50,396 nt of DNA. Source: Halobacillus litoralis. Lineage in GTDB: Bacteria; Bacillota; Bacilli; Bacillales; Halobacillaceae. Under the pieces are notes generated by a model. The model ran no database searches. It saw only the letters and a list, made by a program, of their open reading frames with translations, and was not told the origin of the DNA. Positions 18,407 to 27,649 of this stretch are shown here, piece by piece; positions within the stretch are counted from its first letter, which is position 1, and the number at the start of each line of letters is the position of its first letter. The DNA lies in the NCBI RefSeq assembly GCF_009856445.1, contig NZ_WMFA01000015.1, positions 1 through 50,396 on the forward strand, read 5' to 3'. The position numbers and the translations under genes were made by a program.

Positions 18407-18670
18407 TCAGGATTGATTGACGGGCTCTTCTTTTTTAATCTCATAAAGAGTCGTCGCTTCATTTTTCGTGACATTCTCTTTTAATGATTTCACTTCAATC
18501 GTCAGTACTTTCTGTCCGAATTGAATGGTCAGTTCATCTCCGACCGCTACGTTACTTGCTGCTTTACTTTGGGCACCATTGATGCTGATACGCCCTTGAT
18601 CCGCTACTTCTTTCGCAAGTGTACGTCTTTTAATTAAACGGGAGATCTTCAAAAATTTATCCAAACGCAT
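18407..18670 (-). CDS. rqcP: Ribosome quality control protein RqcP (YabO, S4 domain)
   Basis: RqcP binds stalled 50S subunits with RqcH and helps alanine tailing of nascent chains (shown for B. subtilis YabO). The 87-residue protein begins with an S4 RNA-binding domain (MRLDKFLKISRLIKRRTLA, then GRISINGAQSKA). It is related to the heat-shock protein Hsp15. It begins 3 bp after the yabN stop, and its ribosome-binding site AAGGAG lies in the end of yabN. Confidence 0.95.
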   Translation of the reverse strand: MRLDKFLKISRLIKRRTLAKEVADQGRISINGAQSKAASNVAVGDELTIQFGQKVLTIEVKSLKENVTKNEATTLYEIKKEEPVNQS

Positions 18671-18673
18671 GTG

Positions 18674-20140
18674 TCATTCCGCTCCTTTATGTTTTTCTTT
18701 CGCTTTTACCCATAATTCCTCTAATGAATCTAAATCATAGTCTCTTAATTGGCGTCCTTCTGTATGAGCATCCTTTTCCATGGATGAAAGACGGGTTCTG
18801 AATTTACGGTTCGTCCGCTGCAAAGCATTTTCACTACTGATCTTGTAGTGCCTGGAAAGATTAGCAATGGCAAACAGCCAATCTCCGAATTCTTTTTCCA
18901 TCTCTTCTCGGTCGTCCGAATCGCGTGCTTCCTTGAATTCCTTCCATTCTTCTTCAACTTTTTCAATGACAGGATCAACAGTATCCCAATCAAACCCTAC
19001 TTTAGCTGCCTTCTTCTGCAACTCTTCCGCTTGAAGAAGGGCCGGAAAACTCTCGGGCACGGAATCAAGGATAGAATCAGGCTGCTGCCCTTTTTCCTCT
19101 GCTTTAATTGCCTCCCAGTTAGTGACCACTTCATCGGATGAATCCACTGTGATTTCACCAAAAACATGAGGGTGTCTGCGAATCATTTTTTCCGTTATGG
19201 ATACTATTACGTCGTCGATTGTAAAATATCCTTCATCTTCCCCGATTTGGCTGTGCAGCATGACTTGAAGCAGCACATCCCCAAGCTCTTCAACCATATG
19301 GTCATCATCCATGCGGTTAACAGCATCAATAAACTCATAGGCTTCTTCAATCATATATTTCCTTAGTGATTCGTGCGTTTGTTTGCGATCCCAAGGACAG
19401 CCTTCCGGACTTCTCAGAATCTTGATGACTTCTCTCAGGCGGAAAAATTGGTGATTGAGATCATCTTTTTTAACAGGGGGGATATACACACTGGTTAAAT
19501 TATTCACTTCGACGCGGCGGTCCAGCTCTTCAAGAAGAACCGTGGTAAGCTTTTCATGTTCACTTCCAGCGGCTGTCACTATGGTTACGGGGTAATCAGC
19601 CGGTAGATCTTCCAGCAATGTCAATTTCACTTCCGAAGCCACTAACGAATCATACACCTGACAGAGGATGATATGATTCAAAAACTGAAGCTCTTCCCGC
19701 TTCAAATCTGTAGCATCTACAAACTGAAACCCCTCGATTGGGTCGATTTCAAGCGCGGTGAACGTGGCATCAAGAAAACTTTGACCACCTTTAATATCGA
19801 GGAGGACTTCCCCTCTGTCTCTCGCTTGAATCAGTAATTGAACCGTCCGTTCAGCAAGCATAGGATGGCCAGGGACGACATAGGTTACGTCCTGTCCACC
19901 GGAAAAGGTAAGAAGACGGGAGGCGATTTCTGTGTACACATCTCCAAATTGATCATGGGATTCATAGACAGAATCAAAACTTTCAAATGTGATTCCTTCA
20001 TTTTGCAGCGCTTGGATGACTGGGTGATCGAGGGTTCGTGCATAGAGATGGGATTGATTTTGGGTCAGTTCACGGTAAACCCCGAGCGGAAGCTGCTCTA
20101 AATCCGCAGCTCCAAGTCCGATGATTGTTATGGTATTCAT
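18674..20140 (-). CDS. yabN: Fused methylase-like and MazG nucleotide pyrophosphohydrolase
   Basis: The 488-residue protein joins two domains. Residues 1 to about 220 form a tetrapyrrole-methylase-like (TP_methylase) fold starting ITIIGLGAADLEQLPLG. From about 240 on is a MazG all-alpha NTP pyrophosphohydrolase with CPWDRKQTHESLRKY, then EEAYE and EELGDVLLQV metal-binding segments. MazG enzymes hydrolyse NTPs and dNTPs to monophosphates, which removes aberrant nucleotides. The role of the N-terminal domain is unknown. The start at 20140 has AAAGGA 8 nt upstream and overlaps the yabM stop by 4 bp. Confidence 0.94.
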   Translation of the reverse strand: MNTITIIGLGAADLEQLPLGVYRELTQNQSHLYARTLDHPVIQALQNEGITFESFDSVYESHDQFGDVYTEIASRLLTFSGGQDVTYVVPGHPMLAERTVQLLIQARDRGEVLLDIKGGQSFLDATFTALEIDPIEGFQFVDATDLKREELQFLNHIILCQVYDSLVASEVKLTLLEDLPADYPVTIVTAAGSEHEKLTTVLLEELDRRVEVNNLTSVYIPPVKKDDLNHQFFRLREVIKILRSPEGCPWDRKQTHESLRKYMIEEAYEFIDAVNRMDDDHMVEELGDVLLQVMLHSQIGEDEGYFTIDDVIVSITEKMIRRHPHVFGEITVDSSDEVVTNWEAIKAEEKGQQPDSILDSVPESFPALLQAEELQKKAAKVGFDWDTVDPVIEKVEEEWKEFKEARDSDDREEMEKEFGDWLFAIANLSRHYKISSENALQRTNRKFRTRLSSMEKDAHTEGRQLRDYDLDSLEELWVKAKEKHKGAE

Positions 20141-21723
20141 TGGTTCATTCCTTTCGGCGAAAGCTTCCATACGACCTTACGAAAAGGTATGACATCTAAT
20201 TCTTCATTTGTGAAGCTGCCCGTTCTGAGAAGAAGGACAGCATAAATCAAAGCACCAAATCCTGTAACAAACAATGTGTACAGGAATAAAGACAACCTTG
20301 TATCTAAATTAAAAACAAGGAAGGCGAGCATTTTAGCCAGCCATAGTCCGAACATCATTCCTCCAAGAGAAATCAGGATCCCTTTCCAGGGGAGGGTGGT
20401 CCATTTTCCCCAAGGAACTTCATGTCTTAAGGTTACGACATTTCCGATTAAAACAAAAGCGACAGCCATCACCGAGGCAATTGCTGCTCCTTCTAAATCC
20501 CAAAAAGGAATAAAGACCTTGTTTCCAACCCATTTAATAATCAGTCCCCCTGCGATCATCATGGCTGTTTGTTTCATATAACCTAATCCCTGCAATATGG
20601 AAGAGAGGGTAATGGAAAGAGAACTGCCAAGGATGACAAGCATCAGGATTCTTAAAGCTCCCGTTCCTTGATCATCCTGGAAAAAGGACTGGTTGATGGC
20701 CGGAAATAAGAAGATCAGCCCAGCCGTGGCTCCAACACAAAGGAAGACGGTCATCTTCACGGCGCTCACCACCGATTTTTTCACTTTCGCAGGATTCTGC
20801 TTCAACCTTGATCTCGTGACAGAAGGAATTAGAGCGAGAGCGAGCGATGATGCAAGCACCGTACCCAGTTGAATGAGAGGCTGCCCTCTATCGAACACCC
20901 CTTTCCACATACGCGCATCTTCAAGCGCTATCCCTGATTTCAGGAGGTTCGGGACCAATGTCAATGCATCAACGAGCTGTAAAGATAAGAGCAGCATGTA
21001 GTTTAAGCAAATCAGGGTGCCATGCAGGAAAATGGTCCGTTTATAGGAGATACCATGATCCCACCTTCTCCATGTCCACATGTCCCCCTTTTTCATCAAC
21101 CAATAAAAAAGAAACAAAAACGCAGCTCCTGCGCCTGCCAATGAACCTAGCGACGCCCCTATTCCTATGGTGTAAACGTCCGTTCCCTTCATGATTAAAA
21201 CAGCAGAACCAATGATGATTCCGACTCTGAGGACTTGTTCGATAATTTGTGATACAGCTGTAGGGCCCATATTATTCTGTCCTTGAAATGTACCTCGAAC
21301 AACCGCTACAAAAGGAACAAGGAGAAAAACAGCAAACGCCGACTTTAAAGAAGTGGTTAGTTTTTCATCTCCCATTACAGAAGCAATCCACGGAGACGAT
21401 AAAAATCCAGCCATAAAAATCAATCCAGATGCCATCATCACCCACAAGAAAACAGGGATATAAAACGATGGAACAGATAGAGGCGATGATTGATCATCGA
21501 TGTCGGAAACGATTTTGGAAATGGCTGCTGGAAAACCATACAGGGCAAGGATCAGAGCAATGCCGAGAATGGGATACACTTGCTGATAGACATAGAAGCC
21601 AAGATCTCCTGTTAAGTTTTGAAGGGGGACACGATACCCCGCACTTATGACCTTACTGATCAATCCGGCTAGTGTTAGAATGAATGCTCCTTGTAAAACA
21701 GAGCGTGAACGTAATTTGGTCAT
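20137..21723 (-). CDS. yabM: MOP-superfamily polysaccharide or lipid flippase (YabM)
   Basis: The 528-residue integral membrane protein has many regularly spaced hydrophobic helices (about 12-14) and the polysaccharide-transporter N terminus VLQGAFILTLAGLISKV. It belongs to the MATE/Wzx/MurJ superfamily and is related to SpoVB and to Bacillus lipid II flippases. A role in moving undecaprenyl-linked precursors is plausible but unproven. It heads a yabM-yabN-rqcP operon with overlapping ends. AGAAAGGG lies 6 nt before the ATG. In B. subtilis it is not the gene named spoVB. Confidence 0.92.
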   Translation of the reverse strand: MTKLRSRSVLQGAFILTLAGLISKVISAGYRVPLQNLTGDLGFYVYQQVYPILGIALILALYGFPAAISKIVSDIDDQSSPLSVPSFYIPVFLWVMMASGLIFMAGFLSSPWIASVMGDEKLTTSLKSAFAVFLLVPFVAVVRGTFQGQNNMGPTAVSQIIEQVLRVGIIIGSAVLIMKGTDVYTIGIGASLGSLAGAGAAFLFLFYWLMKKGDMWTWRRWDHGISYKRTIFLHGTLICLNYMLLLSLQLVDALTLVPNLLKSGIALEDARMWKGVFDRGQPLIQLGTVLASSLALALIPSVTRSRLKQNPAKVKKSVVSAVKMTVFLCVGATAGLIFLFPAINQSFFQDDQGTGALRILMLVILGSSLSITLSSILQGLGYMKQTAMMIAGGLIIKWVGNKVFIPFWDLEGAAIASVMAVAFVLIGNVVTLRHEVPWGKWTTLPWKGILISLGGMMFGLWLAKMLAFLVFNLDTRLSLFLYTLFVTGFGALIYAVLLLRTGSFTNEELDVIPFRKVVWKLSPKGMNQ

Positions 21724-21776
21724 ATTGGACCCTTTCTAATATATATGTATTCAGAACATTCATTATATCATAGGAA

Positions 21777-21811
21777 AAGGTCAGACCCCGTACCCGCTTG
21801 GATCTGACCTT
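21777..21811 (-). terminator. spoVT terminator
   Basis: The stem AAGGTCAGA/TCTGACCTT (21777-21785 with 21803-21811) starts 6 bp after the spoVT stop and has the minus-strand tail CCTTTTCCT. Confidence 0.75.
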
Positions 21812-21816
21812 ACTTG

Positions 21817-22353
21817 CTACTCCATTTGTTTGGCTAAAAAACTAGCGGCTGTCTGTACAGCTTTACTGACCCCGTCTTCTAATGGAGAACCTTCTTTATT
21901 GAAGGCGACGACGCAGCCGATGGGATCTCCTTGCGCAATGATAGGATAAATAAGATATGATATCACATCTTCTTCCTGACCCCGAGTCAATTCAACCGGC
22001 TCCGGATGCTTCTCAAATGACATTGTTCTCGAATCCATGACTTCTTCAATCTTAGATCCGATCGATCGGTTCATATAATCCTTTTTCGCACTTCCCGCCA
22101 CCGCTATATACTCATCACGATCGCAAATCAACACAGGAGCTTCTAAAGACTCACTGAGCGCTTCTGCGTACTCTTTTGCAAAATCACCCAACTCGCTAAT
22201 AGGTGAATATTTCTTAAGTATCACTTCACCTTCACGGTCTACAAAAATCTCCAAAGGATCACCTTCACGGATCCTCAGCGTACGGCGGATCTCTTTCGGG
22301 ATAACAACACGTCCTAAATCATCAATACGGCGTACAATACCAGTTGCTTTCAT
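21817..22353 (-). CDS. spoVT: Stage V sporulation transcription factor SpoVT
   Basis: SpoVT is an AbrB-family regulator made in the forespore that tunes sigma-G genes, including ssp and germination genes. The 178 residues comprise an N-terminal swapped-hairpin DNA-binding domain (about 1-50, ATGIVRRIDDLGRVVIPKEI) and a C-terminal GAF-like domain (about 56-178). The first 50 residues closely resemble those of abrB in this window. Its predicted sigma-G promoter lies 82-110 bp upstream. Confidence 0.97.
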   Translation of the reverse strand: MKATGIVRRIDDLGRVVIPKEIRRTLRIREGDPLEIFVDREGEVILKKYSPISELGDFAKEYAEALSESLEAPVLICDRDEYIAVAGSAKKDYMNRSIGSKIEEVMDSRTMSFEKHPEPVELTRGQEEDVISYLIYPIIAQGDPIGCVVAFNKEGSPLEDGVSKAVQTAASFLAKQME

Positions 22354-22434
22354 TCTATATGCTGCCTCCTTTTCTGTGATGACTGCCTATCTATACCTGT
22401 TGAAGCGCAAGCAGAACAAGCGGGTGATTAAAGA

Positions 22435-22463
22435 TAGTATGATACAGCAATAAAAACCTATAC
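22435..22463 (-). promoter_or_regulatory. spoVT sigma-G promoter
   Basis: The minus strand has GTATA (22459-22463), a 17-bp spacer and CATACTA (22435-22441). The -10 matches the sigma-G consensus fully. Forespore expression of spoVT is established in B. subtilis. Confidence 0.75.
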
Positions 22464-22498
22464 ACCCTTTGGATGGATTTTTTCATAAAAAATGTAAA

Positions 22499-22885
22499 CA
22501 CCGGATGTGGAGGCGATCGTTTAGACACGACAAGCATAAGACAAGACACGCAATGGAGTGGTCTTTCTCCATGGAGGGGATTGACTTATGTCTCGAGTGT
22601 CTGGGAGCTGGAACTGGACGATTTGGAATGTGGAGGTGCCTTGGGCAGCTTCGACAAGCATATGCGAAGCATCTTTTGTGAGGTGCTTCTTCCTCACAAA
22701 GATGATTTGCATATGACCTCGAGAAGCTAGGCACCGGAACTGGATCTCACCGGATGTGGAGGCGACCGTTTAGACACGACAAGCATAAGACAAGACACGC
22801 AATAGAGTGGTCTTTCTCCATGGAGGGGATTGACTTATGTCTCGAGTGTCTGGGATCCGGACCTGGATTTCACCGGGTGCAGAGG
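22499..22885. repeat. REP-like hairpin repeat cluster
   Basis: A 108-bp sequence at 22499-22606 recurs at 22748-22855 with two mismatches that I can see, a period of 249 bp. Each copy can fold on itself (AGACAC with GTGTCT, CATAAG with CTTATG). Between them lies a different hairpin: GGTGCCT near 22634 pairs with AGGCACC near 22729, and AGCTTCG/CGAGAAGCT and CATATG pairs extend it. GGAACTGGA or GGACCTGGA follows each unit. Small open frames on both strands here lack protein character. It fills the 583-bp gap between spoVT and mfd, with the mfd terminator at the end. Confidence 0.82.
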
Positions 22886-22906
22886 AAGCGTGAATAGATA
22901 AGAAAA

Positions 22907-22932
22907 ACCTCATCCCTGTTAAGGGATGAGGT
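22907..22932 (-). terminator. mfd terminator
   Basis: An 11-bp stem (22907-22917 with 22922-22932) is followed on the minus strand by TTTTTC, directly after mfd. Confidence 0.9.
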
Positions 22933-22936
22933 GCAA

Positions 22937-25900
22937 TTAGGCGGTTGATACTTCTCTCATCATCTCCGGAAGCTTGCTGATAAATTCTTCGACAAGCTCA
23001 TACCGTTTGAATTCTGTCTTACGGTCCCATGTAAAGGTTACCTTCAATTGGGAATCTTCTGTCCCTAGTTGAACCATACGCCCGTATTTATTTGCAAATT
23101 CGAACAGTTTTGTTCCATCGATCTGCTGACTTTGCTCAGCTTCCATCAACATTTCGATTTTCCTTTTCTTCTCTGTCACGCTCTCAATCCTTGAACGTTT
23201 TGCTTGCAGACGAATAGAAGAAACGCGGAACAAGTTATCCACCTCTTGCGGGTAATCGCCGAACCGGTCGATCAATTCATCACGCAAGTCATGGATATCC
23301 TCGACTGTTTCAATCGCCTGGAACAATTTGTACATATCGATTTTCTGCTTTTCATCAGCGATGTATTCATCGGGAATATAAGCATCCAGCATCATATCAA
23401 GCTCCGGTTGGAACGGCTGAATACTTTCCGGCTCTTTCCCTTGTCTTTTCGCTTCTATGGCGTCTTTTAGCATCTGGGAATACATATCGAATCCGACAGA
23501 ATCAATATACCCGTGCTGCTGGGCTCCTAAAAGGTTCCCCGCTCCACGAATAGACAAATCACGCATGGCGATTTTGAACCCGGAACCGAGCTCGGTAAAT
23601 TCTTTTATCGCCTGCAACCGTTTCTCGGCCACTTCTGTCAGCACTTTGTCCTTTTGATAAGTGAAATACGCATAGGCCACCCGGTTCGACCTTCCGACAC
23701 GTCCTCGCAATTGATAAAGCTGACTTAGTCCCATACGGTCCGCATCATAAACAATGAGGGTATTCACATTCGGAATATCGACCCCCGTTTCAATAATCGT
23801 CGTACTGACAAGCACATCAAATTCCCCTTCCAGGAAGGAAAACATGACATTCTCAAGTTCGGTCTCATTCATCTGTCCATGGGCAGAAGTGACCCTAGCC
23901 TCCGGGACAAGCTCAGCAATTTGCTGAGCCATCCGTTCGATGTTTTCCACACGATTGAAGAGGAAAAATACCTGACCGCCCCGGGCCATCTCCCGTTCCA
24001 CCGCTTCCCGGAGGAAAATCGGATTATATTCAAGCACATACGTCTGAATAGGGAAACGGTTGGCCGGTGGTGTTTCAATGACAGACAAATCTCTGACACC
24101 AAGCATGGACATGTGCAAGGTTCTCGGGATCGGAGTCGCCGTCAACGTCAACACATCGACATTGTTTTTCAACTGTTTGATTTTCTCTTTGTGTTTCACT
24201 CCGAAACGTTGCTCTTCATCGACGATTAACAGCCCTAAGTCCTTGAACTGCATATCTTTGGATAAAATTCGATGGGTTCCTACCACCACATCGACAAGAC
24301 CCTTCCTTAGACGATCGGTCGTTTCTTTCTGCTGCTTTTTCGTACGGAAACGGCTCATTAGTCCAATGTTAATCCCAAAGCCCTGGAAACGCTCTTGAAG
24401 AGTCTCATAGTGCTGCTGGGCAAGAATGGTTGTAGGCACCAGCAAGGCTACTTGTTTTCCATCGACAATCGCTTTAAAAGCTGCGCGAATCGCGACTTCT
24501 GTTTTTCCATAACCTACATCTCCGCAAAGCAGCCGGTCCATCGGACGCACGCGTTCCATATCCGATTTGATTTCTTCAATACAACGGATTTGATCTTCCG
24601 TTTCTTCATAAGGGAAGGCTGCGTCAAAGTCTTTCTGCATTTCTCCATCTTCACTGAAGGCAAATCCTTTGGAGGCTTCGCGTTCAGCATAAAGCTGAAT
24701 TAAATCATCAGCGATATCTTCGACTGAAGATTGGACCCGGCTCTTGACCTTTTTCCACTCACTGCCGCCAAGCTTATAAACTTTCGGTTCTTTTCCTTCC
24801 GACCCCACATATTTTTGGATCAGATCAATTTGGTCAATTGGCACATACAGCTTGTCATTTCCAGAGTAATTGACCATCAGAAAATCTTTATGGTTCCCAG
24901 CCATTTTCAATGTTTCAATCCCTAGATACTTTCCAATCCCATGGCTGGCATGGACGACATAATCGCCGACCTTCAATTCCTGATAGTTCTTAATCCGCTC
25001 GGCGTTCGACATTTTCTGTTTCCGTTTCGGTTTGGCGGTTCTTTTCTTGAACAGTTCATTTTCAGTCATGACCGCAAGCTTATGCATCGGCCATTCGAAC
25101 CCATGACTGATATTACCCGTGATAATGGTCGGCTTCACCAACGGAAGCTGGACGTCCCCTTCCGCAATGACCGCTTCCATATCATAGTCACGAAGGACAC
25201 CTTCGATCTTGGACTTTCTGTTTTCATCGGGAGCGAGGATCACGACAGAGAAATCCTGCTTTTCCCAGCGATCCATTTCATTTTTCAATAAATTCATCTG
25301 GCCATGGAACTGCTGCATCTGACGACTCGAGATATTCACGATATTCTGCGGTTGCGTATTGGGTATGTGCCTCATAAAAACAGACAGATAAAGACGAGGA
25401 TGTTCGATTTTCATCCAAGCATCCTGCCAGTCGAAAGAAAGGTTAAGTTCGCGCACGGTCTGGTTGGCTTCCAGCATACTGTTGTGCCATTCTGCTTCTT
25501 CCTGGTCGAGACGATTGGCCGTCTCCTGGATTCGGCTCATTTCATCCAGAATGACAAGACCTGTTTCAGGCAGGTAGTCTAGTAGACTGACAGGTTCTTC
25601 GTAGAAATATCCAATGTACTTATAAATTTCCTGGAAATGCTCTTTCGCCTTTAAAAGATCCAAGTCATGCTCGACTACTTGAGCGAGTGTCTCTTTCGCA
25701 TCCTGTTTGGTTAGTTTCTTCAAAGAATGGCTCAAGGCGTTCTCCAGACGATCATGGGCTCTGGCAAAATCCTCGTCCTTGAGCAACAGTTCCGTAGCCG
25801 GCCCAATCTGGACAGCCTCCAATTTGTCATGGGACCGTTGTGTTTCGGAATCAAACGTCCGAATCGAGTCCACTTCTGTATCAAACAACTCAATCCGAAA

Positions 25901-26473
25901 CGGAAACTCTGCGGTCAGTGGGTACACATCCATGATTCCCCCACGCAAAGAAAACTCCCCTGGTGTGGCCACCATCTCTGTACGGTCATACCCCATGTTC
26001 ACTAAGCGTTCTAAGTACTTGTCGAGATTAATTTCTTCCCCAACACGAAAAGGGAGCTGACTTTGCTCCCAGTAAGATTTCGGTGGCATCATTCGTTTTA
26101 GTGCAGCCACAGGTGCAATTAAAATCCCTTTTTCCTGAGACAGCCACTGACTTAACGCGTCGATTCGCTGGCTCCTTAGTTCAGGACTCGCAACGGCGAT
26201 TTCTGATGCAATCAGTTCATTGACCGGATACAGGTGAACCTGGTCTGCATCGGTCAATTCTTGCATATCCTCATACAATTGTTGTGCTTGAATCAGTTGA
26301 TGAGTCACGATGATGACTGGTCGTTCCAAAGACTCTTGAAGCATGGAAACCATTAGACTTCGTGAAGCCCCGGACAAACCAGCCACCATTTGTTCCTTCA
26401 TCCCCGATTTAAAACCTTCGACAACAGAATGAATGTCATCCTGTGGAAATAAATAATCCTTAATACCTTGCAT
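22937..26473 (-). CDS. mfd: Transcription-repair coupling factor Mfd
   Basis: Mfd is a DNA translocase that removes RNA polymerase stalled at lesions and recruits UvrA. The 1178-residue protein has the UvrB-like N terminus, an RNA polymerase-interacting domain (about 480-560), a RecG-like helicase core with Walker A GDVGYGKT and the DEEQ box, and the C-terminal TRCF domain. The ATG at 26473 has GGAGG 8 nt upstream; a longer in-frame start at 26509 lacks this. It follows fin by 49 bp. Confidence 0.98.
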   Translation of the reverse strand: MQGIKDYLFPQDDIHSVVEGFKSGMKEQMVAGLSGASRSLMVSMLQESLERPVIIVTHQLIQAQQLYEDMQELTDADQVHLYPVNELIASEIAVASPELRSQRIDALSQWLSQEKGILIAPVAALKRMMPPKSYWEQSQLPFRVGEEINLDKYLERLVNMGYDRTEMVATPGEFSLRGGIMDVYPLTAEFPFRIELFDTEVDSIRTFDSETQRSHDKLEAVQIGPATELLLKDEDFARAHDRLENALSHSLKKLTKQDAKETLAQVVEHDLDLLKAKEHFQEIYKYIGYFYEEPVSLLDYLPETGLVILDEMSRIQETANRLDQEEAEWHNSMLEANQTVRELNLSFDWQDAWMKIEHPRLYLSVFMRHIPNTQPQNIVNISSRQMQQFHGQMNLLKNEMDRWEKQDFSVVILAPDENRKSKIEGVLRDYDMEAVIAEGDVQLPLVKPTIITGNISHGFEWPMHKLAVMTENELFKKRTAKPKRKQKMSNAERIKNYQELKVGDYVVHASHGIGKYLGIETLKMAGNHKDFLMVNYSGNDKLYVPIDQIDLIQKYVGSEGKEPKVYKLGGSEWKKVKSRVQSSVEDIADDLIQLYAEREASKGFAFSEDGEMQKDFDAAFPYEETEDQIRCIEEIKSDMERVRPMDRLLCGDVGYGKTEVAIRAAFKAIVDGKQVALLVPTTILAQQHYETLQERFQGFGINIGLMSRFRTKKQQKETTDRLRKGLVDVVVGTHRILSKDMQFKDLGLLIVDEEQRFGVKHKEKIKQLKNNVDVLTLTATPIPRTLHMSMLGVRDLSVIETPPANRFPIQTYVLEYNPIFLREAVEREMARGGQVFFLFNRVENIERMAQQIAELVPEARVTSAHGQMNETELENVMFSFLEGEFDVLVSTTIIETGVDIPNVNTLIVYDADRMGLSQLYQLRGRVGRSNRVAYAYFTYQKDKVLTEVAEKRLQAIKEFTELGSGFKIAMRDLSIRGAGNLLGAQQHGYIDSVGFDMYSQMLKDAIEAKRQGKEPESIQPFQPELDMMLDAYIPDEYIADEKQKIDMYKLFQAIETVEDIHDLRDELIDRFGDYPQEVDNLFRVSSIRLQAKRSRIESVTEKKRKIEMLMEAEQSQQIDGTKLFEFANKYGRMVQLGTEDSQLKVTFTWDRKTEFKRYELVEEFISKLPEMMREVSTA

Positions 26474-26522
26474 AACGAATTCCTCCACCACCCAGATTTC
26501 CGATCCCATCAGAAATCAAGAT

Positions 26523-26753
26523 TTACTGTATAAAAAAGTCAAGCTCATGGTAATGTGGATTGTCGTCTAATGATTCTTTGCACGAGTCACAAATGGTTCG
26601 AATGTTCATATCACCGCTCGCTGTCATATGAACCATCTGCTCCTGGTCCTGATCATTTAATATATCAAAGCCCAACTGGGACACATCCACATGTTTCGCA
26701 TCTAATTCTCCGACCTGGTTTTCACAATGACGGCAAAAATAACGTATTTTCAT
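26523..26753 (-). CDS. fin: Anti-sigma-F factor Fin
   Basis: Fin is made in the forespore under sigma-F and inhibits sigma-F, aiding the switch to sigma-G (established in B. subtilis, formerly YabK). The 76-residue protein has two zinc-binding cysteine pairs, CRHC (7 and 10) and CDSC (55 and 58), matching the family. The start at 26753 was chosen because AAGGAGG lies 6 nt upstream; the ATG two codons earlier abuts that site. A well-matched sigma-F promoter lies in the pth-fin gap. Confidence 0.95.
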   Translation of the reverse strand: MKIRYFCRHCENQVGELDAKHVDVSQLGFDILNDQDQEQMVHMTASGDMNIRTICDSCKESLDDNPHYHELDFFIQ

Positions 26754-26783
26754 TTCCATCCTCCTTGAAGGGTTGATGGTAGA

Positions 26784-26813
26784 TAGTTTTACCGTCATTC
26801 GGGACTGTTATAC
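26784..26813 (-). promoter_or_regulatory. fin sigma-F promoter
   Basis: The minus strand has GTATA (26809-26813), a 15-bp spacer and GGTAAAACTA (26784-26793). Both boxes match the sigma-F consensus GYWTA and GGNRANANTR. Confidence 0.8.
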
Positions 26814-26829
26814 GAACTCGATGATCCCG

Positions 26830-27393
26830 TCACTTCACATTGAAATCATTCATCACTTCGTTAAACGGTCGCTCTATCCAAGCTTCACAAGCTTTTACAG
26901 AATCATCAATGCTTTCTTTCACTGATATTTGTTCTTCTTTGGAGAAGCCACCTAACACATGATCAATCACGGTTTTTGAACCTTCCGGACGCCCTACACC
27001 GACGCGCAGTCGTTTGAACTCTTTTGTTCCCAGCTGATCGATGATATTGCGAATGCCATTGTGACCGCCATGGCCGCCTTTTTTCCGCAAACGAATTTTT
27101 CCTGGTGGCAGATCCAAATCATCATAAACCACTAATACATCTTCGATATCAATATCGTAGAAGTCCATCAAAGGCCGAAGGGCTTCCCCTGACAAATTCA
27201 TGTACGTTTGAGGTTTCAAAAGGATTACTTTCTCTCCGTTGAAACGCTCCATTGTGAATAAACCATTGAATTTTTTCTGGTTCAAAGCCCACTGATTTCG
27301 TGAAGCCAATTCATCTATAATCATAAACCCGATATTGTGTCGGGTGTCTTCATACTTCTTCCCTGGATTTCCAAGTCCTACAATACACTTCAT
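26830..27393 (-). CDS. pth: Peptidyl-tRNA hydrolase
   Basis: Pth frees tRNA from peptidyl-tRNA that drops off ribosomes. In B. subtilis the gene is also called spoVC because a mutant blocks sporulation. The 187 residues include GLGNPG, the catalytic histidine in TRHNIGF (about 19), and VVYDDLDLPPGKIRLRKKGGHGGHNG. AAGGAAG precedes the ATG. The gene lies upstream of fin and downstream of the ctc terminator. Its promoter has a -35 to -10 spacing of 21 bp. Confidence 0.97.
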   Translation of the reverse strand: MKCIVGLGNPGKKYEDTRHNIGFMIIDELASRNQWALNQKKFNGLFTMERFNGEKVILLKPQTYMNLSGEALRPLMDFYDIDIEDVLVVYDDLDLPPGKIRLRKKGGHGGHNGIRNIIDQLGTKEFKRLRVGVGRPEGSKTVIDHVLGGFSKEEQISVKESIDDSVKACEAWIERPFNEVMNDFNVK

Positions 27394-27429
27394 ACATAAC
27401 TTCCTTTTCTGTCTTTATACTATTGATTC

Positions 27430-27462
27430 ATTATATCAAAAGGAAACGCGGAAAGATGTCAA
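27430..27462 (-). promoter_or_regulatory. pth promoter with 21-bp spacing
   Basis: The minus strand has TTGACA (27457-27462) and TATAAT (27430-27435) separated by 21 bp, with TGA before the -10 (extended -10). GATGTCAAAA on the plus strand, which is close to a Spo0A box, overlaps the -35. It may act as an extended -10 promoter, a Spo0A-activated promoter, or both. Confidence 0.55.
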
Positions 27463-27649
27463 AATGCGTTCCATCCTTACAAAAACTTGCGCCTAACCTG
27501 TCGTGTGTTTATACAATCCCCTTAACCCTGGTTCTTAAACCGGACAATGATGAAATTTGGGTACACCAAGAGCATAAGCCCATCAACAGTTATAATACTT
27601 GTTTAAAACCATTGATTGACTTATGACTGTAGGAAGTTGAACGATTAAA

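Noticed and set aside
22473-22734. Several frames on both strands in the REP-like cluster
   Set aside because: Frames exist on both strands of a palindromic repeat array, without ribosome-binding sites or protein-like composition.
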